Below are positions 37,182 to 46,515 of a stretch of 64,000 nucleotides of DNA, piece after piece. Under the pieces are notes generated by a model. It did no database searches and had not been told where the DNA came from. It worked only from the letters and a program-made list of their open reading frames with translations. A program made the translations under genes and the position numbers. The stretch covers positions 234,263 to 298,262 of the forward strand of contig DS999532.1 in assembly GCA_000158135.1 (NCBI GenBank). Reading direction: 5' to 3'. The DNA comes from Rhodobacteraceae bacterium KLH11 (GTDB lineage Bacteria; Pseudomonadota; Alphaproteobacteria; Rhodobacterales; Rhodobacteraceae). Position 1 is the first letter of the stretch, and the number at the start of each line of letters is the position of its first letter.

Positions 37182-38327
37182 ATGAGACTTGTTGGAAACT
37201 GGTCCTATCCGACTGCAATCAGGTTCGGGGCAGGACGGATCAGGGAATTGCCCGAGGTTTGCAGTGCAGCGGGGATGAAACGCCCGCTGTTGGTTACGGA
37301 TAAAGGACTGGCCGATTTGCCAATTACCACGGCGACGCTGGACCTCATGGAAGTGGCCGGTCTGGGCCGGGGGCTGTTTGCGGATGTGGACCCGAATCCC
37401 AGTGAAAAGAACCTTGAGGCAGGCGTTGCGGCCTATAACGCAGGTGGTCATGACGGGGTGATCGCCTTTGGTGGTGGCTCGGGGCTGGATCTGGGCAAGA
37501 TGGTTGCGTTTATGTGTGGTCAGACGCGTCCGGTTTGGGATTTTGAGGATATCGGCGATTGGTGGACCCGCGCGGATGCCGACGCGATTGCGCCGATTAT
37601 CGCGGTGCCCACAACTGCCGGGACAGGATCAGAAGTGGGGCGCGCCAGCGTCATCACCAATTCCGAAACGCACGTCAAGAAGATCATCTTTCATCCCAAG
37701 GTGCTGCCCACTGTGGTGATCTGCGATCCTGAACTGACGGTGGGGATGCCGAGGCTCATCACCGCTGGTACGGGTCTGGATGCGTTTGCCCATTGTGTCG
37801 AGGCGTTTTCAAGCCCGCATTACCACCCGATGTCCCAGGGCATCGCGCTGGAGGGGATGCGGCTGGTCAAGGACTATTTGCCGCGCGCCTATGCGGATGG
37901 GACCGACATCGAAGCGCGTGCGCAGATGATGAGCGCGGCGGCCATGGGGGCAACTGCTTTCCAGAAGGGTCTTGGTGCGATCCATGCAATGAGCCACCCC
38001 ATAGGTGCGGTGTTCAATACCCATCATGGCACCACCAACGCAGTCTGCATGCCCGCCGTGCTGGAATTCAACGCCCCGGCCATCGCCGACCGGTTTCAGG
38101 AGGCGGCGGCCTATCTGGGTATCAATGGCGGCTTTGACGGGTTCTGCGCCTTTGTGCAGGAGTTCAATGATTCATTGGGAATCCCGCGCAAACTGTCCGA
38201 TCTGGGCGTAACCAAGGCGTCAATTCCCGAACTGGTCAAAGGCGCGATCATCGACCCGTCTTGTGGCGGCAATCCCGTTGAACTGAACGAAGAGAACCTG
38301 ACCGAGCTGTTTGCAAGGGCGATCTGA
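37182..38327 (+). CDS. Iron-containing alcohol dehydrogenase
   Basis: Group III NAD(P)-dependent dehydrogenase, 381 residues from ATG 37182 (AAGGA at 37169-37173). The nucleotide-binding motif is FGGGSGLDLGK, followed by VPTTAGTGSEVG. The iron ligands are in GLDAFAHCVEAF (Asp and His), AIHAMSHPIG (His) and NTHHGTTNAV (His). The substrate is likely a small alcohol or, in reverse, an aldehyde. It is downstream of the GS-like ligase and followed by a transporter gene only 2 bases away, which supports a common pathway. The spacing from the GS-like gene (358 bases with a repeat element) leaves room for a separate promoter. Confidence 0.92.
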   Translation: MRLVGNWSYPTAIRFGAGRIRELPEVCSAAGMKRPLLVTDKGLADLPITTATLDLMEVAGLGRGLFADVDPNPSEKNLEAGVAAYNAGGHDGVIAFGGGSGLDLGKMVAFMCGQTRPVWDFEDIGDWWTRADADAIAPIIAVPTTAGTGSEVGRASVITNSETHVKKIIFHPKVLPTVVICDPELTVGMPRLITAGTGLDAFAHCVEAFSSPHYHPMSQGIALEGMRLVKDYLPRAYADGTDIEARAQMMSAAAMGATAFQKGLGAIHAMSHPIGAVFNTHHGTTNAVCMPAVLEFNAPAIADRFQEAAAYLGINGGFDGFCAFVQEFNDSLGIPRKLSDLGVTKASIPELVKGAIIDPSCGGNPVELNEENLTELFARAI

Positions 38328-38329
38328 CG

Positions 38330-39169
38330 TTGAGCCTTGGCATTGTTCTCATAATCCTTGCCGCCGCGCTGCTGCATGCGATCTGGAATACCGTTGTTAA
38401 AACGGCGGCAGATCGTACTGCCACGCTGGGGCTGGTTGCGCTGGGGCATGTGATCCCCGGAGCGATGATGGCGGCGGTGCTTCCGCTTCCCGGTGCCGAG
38501 AGCCTGCCCTATCTGGCGGGCTCTACAGTGGTGCATTTCGGGTATTTCTACATGCTGAATCAGGCTTATCGGCATGGTGACCTCAGCGTCGTTTATCCGA
38601 TCGCGCGCGGTGTGGTTCCGGCGTTGGTCGCTCTTTGGGCGGTGATTTTTGCAGGTGAGCATCTGCCTTTGCAGGCCTGGCTGGGGATTGCCGTGATTGC
38701 CATGGGTATTCAGGTGACCAGCTGGCCCGTTCTGAGGCAAGGGGTGGGCAGGGCATCGCTTGTTTTTGCTCTGGGGACGGGATGTTGTATTTCTGTCTAC
38801 TCGCTTGTGGATGGTCTGGGTGTGCGGGTCTCGGGCAATATCCTGAGCTACTGGGCATGGCATTCGGTACTGCACATTTTTATTGTCGGTTTTGTGGCGC
38901 TGCGCAGGGGGCCCCTTCTGCTGGACCTGCCGCCGCGCAGTTGGGTGATCGGGATTGTGGGCGGTATGGTGTCGATGACGGCCTATGGTCTGGTGCTTTA
39001 CGCCAAGAATTTTGCACCGCTTGGCGTTGTATCCGCCTTGCGCGAAACCTCGGTGATTTTCGCGGCCCTGATCGGGTTTATGTTTCTGGGCGAAGGCAAT
39101 CCGGTGCGCCGGCTGCTGGCGGCGGTGATGATGGCGGCAGGTGTGACAATGATCGCGCTGTCGTCATGA
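38330..39169 (+). CDS. EamA/DMT-family transporter
   Basis: 279 residues with ten hydrophobic segments in two EamA repeats (residues about 5-135 and 145-278), the drug/metabolite transporter layout. The start is TTG, 2 bases after the alcohol dehydrogenase stop. Characteristic segments are LAAALLHAIWNTVVK, GDLSVVYPIARGVVPALVALW and the repeat 2 equivalent SALRETSVIFAALIGFMFLGE. Position suggests export or import of a substrate or product of the preceding enzymes, without further evidence. Confidence 0.85.
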   Translation: MSLGIVLIILAAALLHAIWNTVVKTAADRTATLGLVALGHVIPGAMMAAVLPLPGAESLPYLAGSTVVHFGYFYMLNQAYRHGDLSVVYPIARGVVPALVALWAVIFAGEHLPLQAWLGIAVIAMGIQVTSWPVLRQGVGRASLVFALGTGCCISVYSLVDGLGVRVSGNILSYWAWHSVLHIFIVGFVALRRGPLLLDLPPRSWVIGIVGGMVSMTAYGLVLYAKNFAPLGVVSALRETSVIFAALIGFMFLGEGNPVRRLLAAVMMAAGVTMIALSS

Positions 39170-39222
39170 GTTTGTAAGAGCGCAAACCGGCTGTTTCATG
39201 TGATCCAACCCGGATTGATCGG

Positions 39223-39235
39223 CCACATCATGTGG
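39223..39235. promoter_or_regulatory. Palindrome upstream of deoR-type gene
   Basis: A perfect 6-1-6 palindrome, CCACATCATGTGG, lies 113 bases upstream of the regulator start. It is followed by an A-rich tract (about 39254-39290) with repeated AAAAAACC. It is a candidate operator or activator site for the regulator gene. Confidence 0.35.
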
Positions 39236-39347
39236 TTACGCAGATGAGCATGTAAAATTGACCGGAAAAAACCAAAAAAACCAAAATTGTCTCAAAAGAT
39301 TTACATTTATTGTGGATTTTTACGGGAAAATATGACCGAGTTTGAGC

Positions 39348-40139
39348 ATGGATGATGACAACGTAACCATCCCGCATCGCGGCCGAGAGCTGTTGGATGT
39401 ATTGGCGCGGCTGGGGGGGTCGGCGCGCAACACTCAGATCGCCCAGATCATGGACGTATCCGAGGAAACGGTTCGTCGTCTCGTCAAGACACTGGCGCGC
39501 GCGAACATGGTCGAACGTGTGCATGGTGGCACTTATCTGTCGCGCGCGCAGGACACCCCCATGTTTTCGGGCGCGCTTGAGCATAACGCCGATGAGAAAA
39601 CCAACATAGCCAAACGGGTCTGCACGCTGCTTGAGGACGAGATGGTGCTGTTCATTGCTGTGGGTTCGACCATGACACATGTGGCCGAACAGTTGCGTGA
39701 ACTGCGCGGCCTGACAGTTGTCAGCAACTCTTTGTCGGTGGTTGCGTCGCTGGCGGACCATAATGGCACAAGGGCCGTTCTGGCAGGAGGAGACGTGATC
39801 CGGTCTGAGCGGGGAAGCTTTGGCCGCGCGGCAGAAGAGCTTGCCCGCCAATACAGCTATGATGCGGTTATCTGCGGGGCGGATGCGATTTCGCTTGCTG
39901 GCGGTGTGTTGGCCTCGAACCCGCTGGAGGCTGAACTGACACGCGCGGTATATAACAATGCGCGGCGCATGATCGTTGCGACGGATCATACCAAGTTCGG
40001 GGGCCGCGCGGCCAATGTGGCCTGCCGGTTCGATCAGGTCACCGATCTGGTGACCGATATCGCGCCGCCTGAGACCTTTACCGCTGCGCTTCAGGATGCG
40101 GGTGTCAAAATTCATATCGCCTCAAACCGGGGGGATTAG
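39348..40139 (+). CDS. DeoR/GlpR-family transcriptional regulator
   Basis: About 263 residues from ATG 39348; a TTG at 39342 adds two. The N-terminal helix-turn-helix is RELLDVLARLGGSARNTQIAQIMDVSEETVRRLVKTL (landmarks QIMDVSEETVRR and RVHGGTYL). The C-terminal DeoRC sugar-phosphate-sensing domain has FIAVGSTMTHVAEQLR, VVSNSLSVVASLAD and ICGADAIS. DeoR-type repressors respond to phosphorylated sugars. It is directly upstream of, and in the same direction as, the five-gene ABC transporter, so it probably controls that operon in response to a sugar phosphate formed from the imported galactoside. Confidence 0.9.
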   Translation: MDDDNVTIPHRGRELLDVLARLGGSARNTQIAQIMDVSEETVRRLVKTLARANMVERVHGGTYLSRAQDTPMFSGALEHNADEKTNIAKRVCTLLEDEMVLFIAVGSTMTHVAEQLRELRGLTVVSNSLSVVASLADHNGTRAVLAGGDVIRSERGSFGRAAEELARQYSYDAVICGADAISLAGGVLASNPLEAELTRAVYNNARRMIVATDHTKFGGRAANVACRFDQVTDLVTDIAPPETFTAALQDAGVKIHIASNRGD

Positions 40140-40228
40140 AACAACAAGAAAACCGAGGTTGCCGCAGTCAGCCAATCGGTTTCGTGAACATGTACAAATG
40201 AAACTGTCTTAATCCTTAGGGAGGAAAC

Positions 40229-42268
40229 ATGAAAAAGCTTCTGATGTCAGGTGTGGCCTTTGTCACTCTTGGGGGAACTGCCTGGGCGAACTGCCCTGCA
40301 GCGACAGTCGCGGATATGCAAGGTGTATCCGCCGGTGCTTTCCCACAGCAATTCGATCTGTCAGAATTTCAATCTGCAGCAAACTGCACACTCGACTTCG
40401 CGGAAAACCCTGCCATTGGCGATCTGAACGGGATGATCCGCGGCAATGGTGATCTGCCGGCAGTGGCAGATCGTCTGCCAGCCGAACCTCTGGTCATCGT
40501 ACCTTATGACTCGGTTGGTCAGTATGGCGGCGTTCTTGATGCGCTGTCCAACGCCACAGAAAGCGGCACATCGGATTTCCTTTCGGTGCGCCACGTGAAC
40601 CTGTTTCGCTATTCAGACGATCTGCAGACCTTGGTGCCAAACGTCGCCAAATCCTGGGAATGGAACGATGATTTCACCCAGCTGACCATTCAATTGCGTA
40701 AAGGCCACAAGTGGTCGGACGGGGCGCCTTTCACCGCAGCCGATGTTGTGTTCTGGTACGATAACCTGATGATGGACACCAATGTCATCGCCGAAGCCAA
40801 GGATTATGCATTGGCCGGTGGCCAGCCGATGAAGGTTGAGGCGGTGGATGACACGACTGTTCGCTTCAATCTTGCGGCACCCAAACCGGGTTTGACCGAG
40901 ACATTCTCGTTCACTTATGTGCAGCCTTACCAGCCCAGGCATTTCTTTGAAAAGTTTCACCCGGCGCTGGATGACAATGCAGACGCCAATGCGCAGGCGC
41001 TTGGCTATGAAAACGGTTATGAGCTGATCAAAGCCTATTATGGCAATTCCGACTGGATGGACACGCCATCCCCGATGCTGACGGCGGGCGACAAGCTGGC
41101 CGGATTGCCCACTGATACGATGCCCACGCTGGAAAGCCATATTCTGGTGAAGGAAAGCACAGAAGGGCGTCACTATGTGGCCAACCCGTATTTCTTCCAG
41201 GTCGATACGCAGGGAAATCAACTGCCTTACATCTCGGAAATGGATGAAACCTATGTTCCGGATGAAGAGGTGCGGAACCTCAAACTGCTCAATGGCGAGG
41301 TGGATTACAAATCGCAGGGCGTGAACCTGACATCGGCCCCGGTTCTGCTGGAAGGGCAGGAAAGCGGGAACTACACCGTAGAGGTGAAGCCCGCCATCGG
41401 ATACCCGGTGCTGACCTTCAATGTGACCGCCGAGGATGAGGCCAAACGGGAGGTCTTCAATGACCTTCGTTTCAGAACGGCCATGTCTGTTGCGATGGAT
41501 CGTAATCAGCTGAACGAGGTAACAGCCTTTGGACTGGGGGAACCGACACAGTATATCGGTTTCTCGCCGCGTCCGGATTTCATCGACGAGAAATGGTCAA
41601 ACCACGAGATCGGCTTTGATCAGGAACGCGCAAACGCGTTGTTGGATGAGGTCGGTCTGGTTGATCAGGATGGGGATGGTTTCCGTGAACTGCCCAACGG
41701 TGACCCTCTTGTGCTCGATTGGCAGTTCTCGACCCAATCCGCATCGGCCCAGTTGGTGGAGCTGATTGCCCAGAACTGGAAAGACGTGGGTGTGAATACC
41801 GCCATCAAAGAGGTCACCTCGGACGAATATCGCGCCGCACAATCGGCAAATACGCTGGACATGGGGATGTGGCTGAAAAGCCAGCCTGCGGGTTCGGTGC
41901 TTGGGGATGGTGAAATCTGGGTGCCGCCGTTTGACGGGTATTTTGATGTGCGCACCGGGATGCTTTGGGCCGAATACATCAGCTCAAACGGTGAAAACGG
42001 GGTCGAGCCGCCCGCGTGGGTTGCTGATCTGAAGGCTGCGTTGGATGCCTACCAATCCAGCGCACCGGGATCGGACGCCTCTGTCGCCGCAGCCCAGAAG
42101 ATGGTCGAGATCATGACCGCAGAGCTGTTGTTCATCGGTACGATCAATGCCCCGGCCCCGATCTACCACTCGAACAACCTGCAGAACTTTACCGAGTTCA
42201 AGACGCAGTCTTACGAGTTCTATCGGACCTATCCGTACCGCCCCGCACAGTGGTGGTTGTCAGAGTGA
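40229..42268 (+). CDS. ABC transporter substrate-binding protein, family 5 (AgpA-like, galactoside)
   Basis: Periplasmic binding protein of 679 residues with a signal peptide (1-20, ending GGTAWA) and an excellent ribosome binding site, GGGAGG. It belongs to the peptide/nickel/opine binding family 5: SWEWNDDFTQLTIQLRKGHKWSDGAPFTAADVVFWYDN is the family signature area (landmarks KWSDGAPFTAADV). The large size and the surrounding galactoside genes match AgpA of Sinorhizobium, which imports raffinose and melibiose. A peptide or microcin-type substrate cannot be excluded from sequence alone. The adjoining operon encodes two permeases and two ATPases. Confidence 0.85.
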   Translation: MKKLLMSGVAFVTLGGTAWANCPAATVADMQGVSAGAFPQQFDLSEFQSAANCTLDFAENPAIGDLNGMIRGNGDLPAVADRLPAEPLVIVPYDSVGQYGGVLDALSNATESGTSDFLSVRHVNLFRYSDDLQTLVPNVAKSWEWNDDFTQLTIQLRKGHKWSDGAPFTAADVVFWYDNLMMDTNVIAEAKDYALAGGQPMKVEAVDDTTVRFNLAAPKPGLTETFSFTYVQPYQPRHFFEKFHPALDDNADANAQALGYENGYELIKAYYGNSDWMDTPSPMLTAGDKLAGLPTDTMPTLESHILVKESTEGRHYVANPYFFQVDTQGNQLPYISEMDETYVPDEEVRNLKLLNGEVDYKSQGVNLTSAPVLLEGQESGNYTVEVKPAIGYPVLTFNVTAEDEAKREVFNDLRFRTAMSVAMDRNQLNEVTAFGLGEPTQYIGFSPRPDFIDEKWSNHEIGFDQERANALLDEVGLVDQDGDGFRELPNGDPLVLDWQFSTQSASAQLVELIAQNWKDVGVNTAIKEVTSDEYRAAQSANTLDMGMWLKSQPAGSVLGDGEIWVPPFDGYFDVRTGMLWAEYISSNGENGVEPPAWVADLKAALDAYQSSAPGSDASVAAAQKMVEIMTAELLFIGTINAPAPIYHSNNLQNFTEFKTQSYEFYRTYPYRPAQWWLSE

Positions 42269-42291
42269 TCCGATCCTCGATCTGAAACCAA

Positions 42292-42317
42292 GGAACGGGG
42301 CGGTCGCGCCCCGTTCC
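42292..42317 (+). other. Intergenic hairpin between binding-protein and permease genes
   Basis: A perfect 10-bp stem, GGAACGGGGC (42292-42301) and GCCCCGTTCC (42308-42317), with a 6-base loop and no T tract, follows the binding-protein stop by about 23 bases. Such hairpins commonly protect the upstream message or reduce downstream expression, giving an excess of binding protein over permease. Confidence 0.7.
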
Positions 42318-42341
42318 AAATGCTAGCCGGGAACAAACAAC

Positions 42342-43346
42342 ATGCTCCAATTCGCTCGCTTCACAGTCACGCGCGCGGTCATGGCTGTGGTCACGCTGGT
42401 TCTGGTATCGCTCATCGTGTTTACACTGATGGAGCTTGTCCCGGGTGACTGTGCCGAGCGCTACCTTGCGTATAAAAACACTCAGGGCTCTGCCATCACA
42501 CTTGCTGATATCGAGGCCGAGCGGGCCCGGTTGGGGCTTGATCGCCCTTTTCTGACCCGCTGGGCCAGCTGGTTAAGCGGCGCGTTTCGTGGTGATTTTG
42601 GTGACAGCTGTATCCTGCGGGTGAATATCGCACAGCTACTGGGCGACAAGTTCTGGATCTCGCTGTGGATTTGCCTGGGATCACTGACACTGGCCTACAT
42701 GATTGCCATTCCGGTGGGCATCATCTCGGCCGCGTCGAAGAATGCAGTTCTTAACAACTCGCTGCGGCTGATCAGCTATCTGGGTCTGGCCATGCCGAAC
42801 TTTCTGCTGGCGCTGATGGTGATGCTGTTTTCCACCATCTATTTCGGCGAAACACTCACCGGCCTCTTCAGCCCGGAATATCGCGAAGCCCCGTGGTCCT
42901 GGGCCAAATTCGTGGACCTTTTGAAACATGCCTGGCTACCCATCTTCATTTTGGGCTGGTCCGCCACAGCCTTTGCACTGCAGACCGTGCGGGCCCTGAT
43001 GTCTGATGAAATCGGCAAGCTTTACGTCACCGCCGCTGCTGCGCGCGGCATCTATGGGCGTCGCCTGCTGTGGCGATACCCCGCCCGCCATGCGCTGGGG
43101 CCGATTGTCAATTCGTTAGGGTTTGACCTGAACCGCATATTCAACGAACTGCCCATCGTTGCCCTGATCCTGACCCTTACCGAAGCCGGTTCGCTGCTGC
43201 TGGAAGCTTTGGCCCGGTCGAACGACCAGCAACTGGCCGGAGCGATCATCTTTCTGCTGACCGCTGCCATCGTCACGCTGAATTTCGCCACAGATATCCT
43301 GTTGGCGGTGATTGACCCGCGCGTGCGCAAAAGCATTCTGAGGTAA
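42342..43346 (+). CDS. ABC transporter permease, DppB-like
   Basis: 334-residue inner-membrane permease of the binding-protein-dependent DppB/OppB type, with about six helices. The N terminus is typical (FTVTRAVMAVVTLVLVSLIVFTLMELVPGD), including a long periplasmic segment before the second helix. The coupling loop that contacts the ATPase is near LYVTAAAARGIYGRRLLWRYPARHALGP. It is the second gene of the galactoside-type transporter and is followed after 5 bases by the second permease. Confidence 0.92.
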   Translation: MLQFARFTVTRAVMAVVTLVLVSLIVFTLMELVPGDCAERYLAYKNTQGSAITLADIEAERARLGLDRPFLTRWASWLSGAFRGDFGDSCILRVNIAQLLGDKFWISLWICLGSLTLAYMIAIPVGIISAASKNAVLNNSLRLISYLGLAMPNFLLALMVMLFSTIYFGETLTGLFSPEYREAPWSWAKFVDLLKHAWLPIFILGWSATAFALQTVRALMSDEIGKLYVTAAAARGIYGRRLLWRYPARHALGPIVNSLGFDLNRIFNELPIVALILTLTEAGSLLLEALARSNDQQLAGAIIFLLTAAIVTLNFATDILLAVIDPRVRKSILR

Positions 43347-43351
43347 GCCCC

Positions 43352-44494
43352 ATGTCTGCAAAAACCTCCGATAAAATCGACAATCAAAAGGCCAAGGAAG
43401 CTTATTTTACGGCCTCTCAAAGACAGCTGATCTGGGCCAGATTCAAAAAGCAACGCGCGGCAATGATTGCTGCCACGGTTCTTGTGGTGCTGATCCTGTC
43501 CGGTCTTTTTGCCCCTTTCCTGTCGCCTTATGATCCGACGGTCGCCGGTCGGGACAAGGATTACCTGAACGGCGCGCCGCAGATCCCGAAATTCTGCGAC
43601 AAGAATGGCTGTTCGATCCGTCCGTTCCTGCACACGGTGACGCGCGAACGGTCGCTGGCCACCAACTTTCGCTGGGTGGAAAAGATCAACGAGGACGAGC
43701 GGCGCTATGTGCAGTTCTTTGTGCGCGGCGACAGCTACAAACTGTTCGGCTTTATTCCCGGTGACATTCACCTGTTTGGTATGGATCAGGGATATGTGCA
43801 CCTTTTTGGAACCGACAGCGCGGGCAAAGATATCTTCTCGCGCACCCTGCATGCGGTCTGGACATCGCTTCAGGTGGGTACGCTGGGTGTAGTGATCTCA
43901 TTTGTTCTGGCGCTTATGATCGGCGGGATCGCGGGGTATTATGGCGGGGCCATCGACAGCGTGATCCAGATGGTTACTGACGCGGTCAGGACGGTGCCTT
44001 CAATTCCGCTTTTCATGGCGATTGCCGCCTTTATCCCGCCGGAATGGTCGGCTGAGACAAGGTTCTTTGTGATTACCCTGATCCTCGGGCTGGTCGGCTG
44101 GCCAACCTTGGCACGGCGGGTGCGCACCCATCTGTTGACCGAACGCAATCAGGAATACGTACTGGCTGCGCAGCTTTGCGGGGCATCTGCGGGCCACGTG
44201 ATCCGGCGGCATCTGCTGCCCAGCTTCACCAGCTATATCATCGTTGATCTGGTGATCTCGTTTCCTTACGTGGTCTTGTCCGAGACAGCGCTCAGCTTCA
44301 TTGGGCTGGGTCTGAAGGACCCGGTGAACTCACTGGGCGTTATGCTTCAGAACGTGACCAAAGCAGATGTCTTGCTGAACTATCATTGGTACTTCATCCC
44401 GGTTCTGTTCTTTATCGCGCTTGTCATGGCCTTTGTCTTTGTCGGTGACGGGCTGCGTGATGCCGCCGATCCTTATTCGGAGAGCCGGAAATGA
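43352..44494 (+). CDS. ABC transporter permease, DppC-like with large periplasmic insert
   Basis: 380 residues, longer than the usual 300. The first helix (AAMIAATVLVVLILSGLFAPF) is followed by about 110 residues of periplasmic sequence (PYDPTVAGRD to HLFGTDSAGKDIFSR), after which the normal DppC-type helices and coupling loop (LTERNQEYVLAAQLCGASAGHVIRRHLLPS) follow. A comparable insert is known in the YejE/AgpC-type subgroup, in keeping with the large binding protein. Its stop overlaps the next start by ATGA. Confidence 0.9.
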   Translation: MSAKTSDKIDNQKAKEAYFTASQRQLIWARFKKQRAAMIAATVLVVLILSGLFAPFLSPYDPTVAGRDKDYLNGAPQIPKFCDKNGCSIRPFLHTVTRERSLATNFRWVEKINEDERRYVQFFVRGDSYKLFGFIPGDIHLFGMDQGYVHLFGTDSAGKDIFSRTLHAVWTSLQVGTLGVVISFVLALMIGGIAGYYGGAIDSVIQMVTDAVRTVPSIPLFMAIAAFIPPEWSAETRFFVITLILGLVGWPTLARRVRTHLLTERNQEYVLAAQLCGASAGHVIRRHLLPSFTSYIIVDLVISFPYVVLSETALSFIGLGLKDPVNSLGVMLQNVTKADVLLNYHWYFIPVLFFIALVMAFVFVGDGLRDAADPYSESRK

Positions 44495-45486
44495 GTCTGA
44501 TCGACGTTGAGAACCTGACGCTGCAATTCAAAACCGATGAAGGCCTGATTACAGCGGTCGACAATGTGTCATTCTCACTCGCTCCGGGTGAGGTGATGGG
44601 TCTTGTGGGCGAAAGTGGCTCGGGCAAATCAGTGACGGCGAAATCGCTGATGAAGCTGAACCCCGGCAATGCGGTCTATGCGCCCGAAAGCCGTATAACC
44701 CTGCATCTGGACAGCGGTCCGGTGGATGTCATGAGCCTGAAGCGCCCGCGTGATATGGAAGTCGTGCGTGGCGGTGCGGTTTCGATGATCTTTCAAGAGC
44801 CGATGGCCAGTTTTGCCCCCGCGATGACCATAGGCAGCCAGATGGTCGAACAGCTGTTGATACATACCGACATGTCCAAAGCGCAGGCGCGGGAATTGTC
44901 GGTCGAAATGCTGGATCGCGTGGGTATTGCGGATGCATCAACCCGGTTTGGGCAATATGCGTTCGAGATGTCGGGCGGGATGCGTCAGAGGGCGATGATC
45001 GCGATGGCCTTGTCGACCAAGCCGAAGCTTCTGATTGCAGATGAGCCCACCACCGCGCTTGATGTGACGATTCAGGCGCAGGTTATTGATCTGATGAAGG
45101 ATCTGGTGGATGAGTTCGGAATGGGGATTATCTTTATCACCCATGACCTTGGCGTGGTTGCCCAGACCGCAGACAAGGTGGCGGTGATGTATCTGGGCAA
45201 GATGATCGAACAAGGTCCGGTGCGAGAGGTGATCCGCACCCCCTCTCACCCATATACTCAGGGGCTGATCGATGCGCTGCCCCAGCTGGATGATCTGGAC
45301 AAGCCCCTGATGCCGGTGCCGGGGGATATCCCATCCCCGCTGGAGCGGCCAGAAGGCTGCGTGTTTCACACCCGCTGCACCAAGATCATCGGGGATGTCT
45401 GCCGGACCACCGTACCAAGCTGGGCCGACACGGGGGAAAGTCACCGCGCGGCCTGTCATCTCTGCCATCAGGGGCACCGGGCATGA
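44491..45486 (+). CDS. ABC transporter ATP-binding protein, OppD-like
   Basis: 331-residue ATPase. Walker A is GESGSGKSVTAKSLM, the Q-loop FQEPMASFAPAMT, the signature MSGGMRQRAMIAMAL, and Walker B LLIADEPTTALD; the H-loop is FITHDLGVVAQ. The C-terminal 70 residues are the oligopeptide transporter extension with three conserved cysteines (GCVFHTRCTKI, VCRTTVPS), likely holding an iron-sulfur cluster as in OppD-type proteins. It is coupled by 4-base overlaps to both neighbours. Confidence 0.93.
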   Translation: MSLIDVENLTLQFKTDEGLITAVDNVSFSLAPGEVMGLVGESGSGKSVTAKSLMKLNPGNAVYAPESRITLHLDSGPVDVMSLKRPRDMEVVRGGAVSMIFQEPMASFAPAMTIGSQMVEQLLIHTDMSKAQARELSVEMLDRVGIADASTRFGQYAFEMSGGMRQRAMIAMALSTKPKLLIADEPTTALDVTIQAQVIDLMKDLVDEFGMGIIFITHDLGVVAQTADKVAVMYLGKMIEQGPVREVIRTPSHPYTQGLIDALPQLDDLDKPLMPVPGDIPSPLERPEGCVFHTRCTKIIGDVCRTTVPSWADTGESHRAACHLCHQGHRA

Positions 45487-46481
45487 GTGAAACGCATCTG
45501 ATCGAAACCCACAACTTGTCGGTTGGTTTCCCTGTTGGCGGCAAAATCTTCAACAAGCGTGTTCTGAAGGCGGTGAACCAGGTCTCACTGTCGATCCCGC
45601 AGGGATCGTTTTTCGGGGTTGTCGGCGAGAGTGGCTCGGGCAAGACCACCTTTGGTCGGGCCCTTCTGAACGCTGTGCCGATCACCGACGGTACCGCCCG
45701 GTATGATGACGGAGAGGTCAGCTATGATCTGGGCAAGCTGGCTGGTTCTGATCTGAAAGAATACCGCCGCCGGGCGCAGCTGATTTTTCAGGACCCATAC
45801 GCCGCCCTGTCGCCCCGCATGACCGTGCGCGATATCATTGCCGAACCGCTTGAGGTCATGGGGCTGTGCAACTCGCGCGAGGAGGTGGATGAACGTGTTC
45901 GCGAAATCGCTGGCCTTTGCCGGCTGAATCTGGAGCATTTGCGCCGGTTCCCGCATGCGTTCTCGGGCGGTCAACGGCAGCGCATCTCTATTGCCCGTGC
46001 GCTGGTTTCCAAACCCCGGTTTGTCGTGGCAGATGAAAGCGTTGCCGCGCTGGACGTGTCGATTCAGGCTGACATTCTGAACCTGCTAAAATCGCTTCAG
46101 GATGAAATGGGCCTGACCTATCTGTTCATCAGCCATGATCTTTCAGTGGTGGCCCATACCTGCGACCATGTTGCGGTGATGTATCTGGGCGAGATCATGG
46201 AAAGCGCGCCAACGCGCCAATTGTTCAGGGCACCGCGTCACCCTTACACCAAGGCGCTGTTCTCGGCGATTCCATCCCTGGATCCCGATGATCGTGGCAA
46301 TGCACAGAAGCTTGAAGGTGAGATCCCATCGCCGACCAACCGCCCCAGCGGCTGTCAGTTCCACACCCGCTGCCCTTTTGCCATCGACCTGTGCAGACAG
46401 GAAGAGCCACAAATGGAAACATCTGAAACCGGTCATTCGGTTACCTGTCATCGCTGGCGCGAGCTGCAGTCAGCGGGCTAA
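45483..46481 (+). CDS. ABC transporter ATP-binding protein, OppF-like
   Basis: 332-residue second ATPase of the transporter, forming a heterodimer with the OppD-like protein. Walker A is GESGSGKTTFGRALL, the signature FSGGQRQRISIARAL, Walker B FVVADESVAALD (Glu present but Ser replaces the usual Pro), and the H-loop FISHDLSVVAH. The C-terminal extension again carries cysteines (GCQFHTRCPFA, LCRQEEPQ). It is the last gene of the plus-strand operon and converges on the fructokinase gene with a 34-base gap. Confidence 0.93.
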   Translation: MSETHLIETHNLSVGFPVGGKIFNKRVLKAVNQVSLSIPQGSFFGVVGESGSGKTTFGRALLNAVPITDGTARYDDGEVSYDLGKLAGSDLKEYRRRAQLIFQDPYAALSPRMTVRDIIAEPLEVMGLCNSREEVDERVREIAGLCRLNLEHLRRFPHAFSGGQRQRISIARALVSKPRFVVADESVAALDVSIQADILNLLKSLQDEMGLTYLFISHDLSVVAHTCDHVAVMYLGEIMESAPTRQLFRAPRHPYTKALFSAIPSLDPDDRGNAQKLEGEIPSPTNRPSGCQFHTRCPFAIDLCRQEEPQMETSETGHSVTCHRWRELQSAG

Positions 46482-46515
46482 ATATCATGATACTCTGCGC
46501 CCACGTTTGCGCCTG

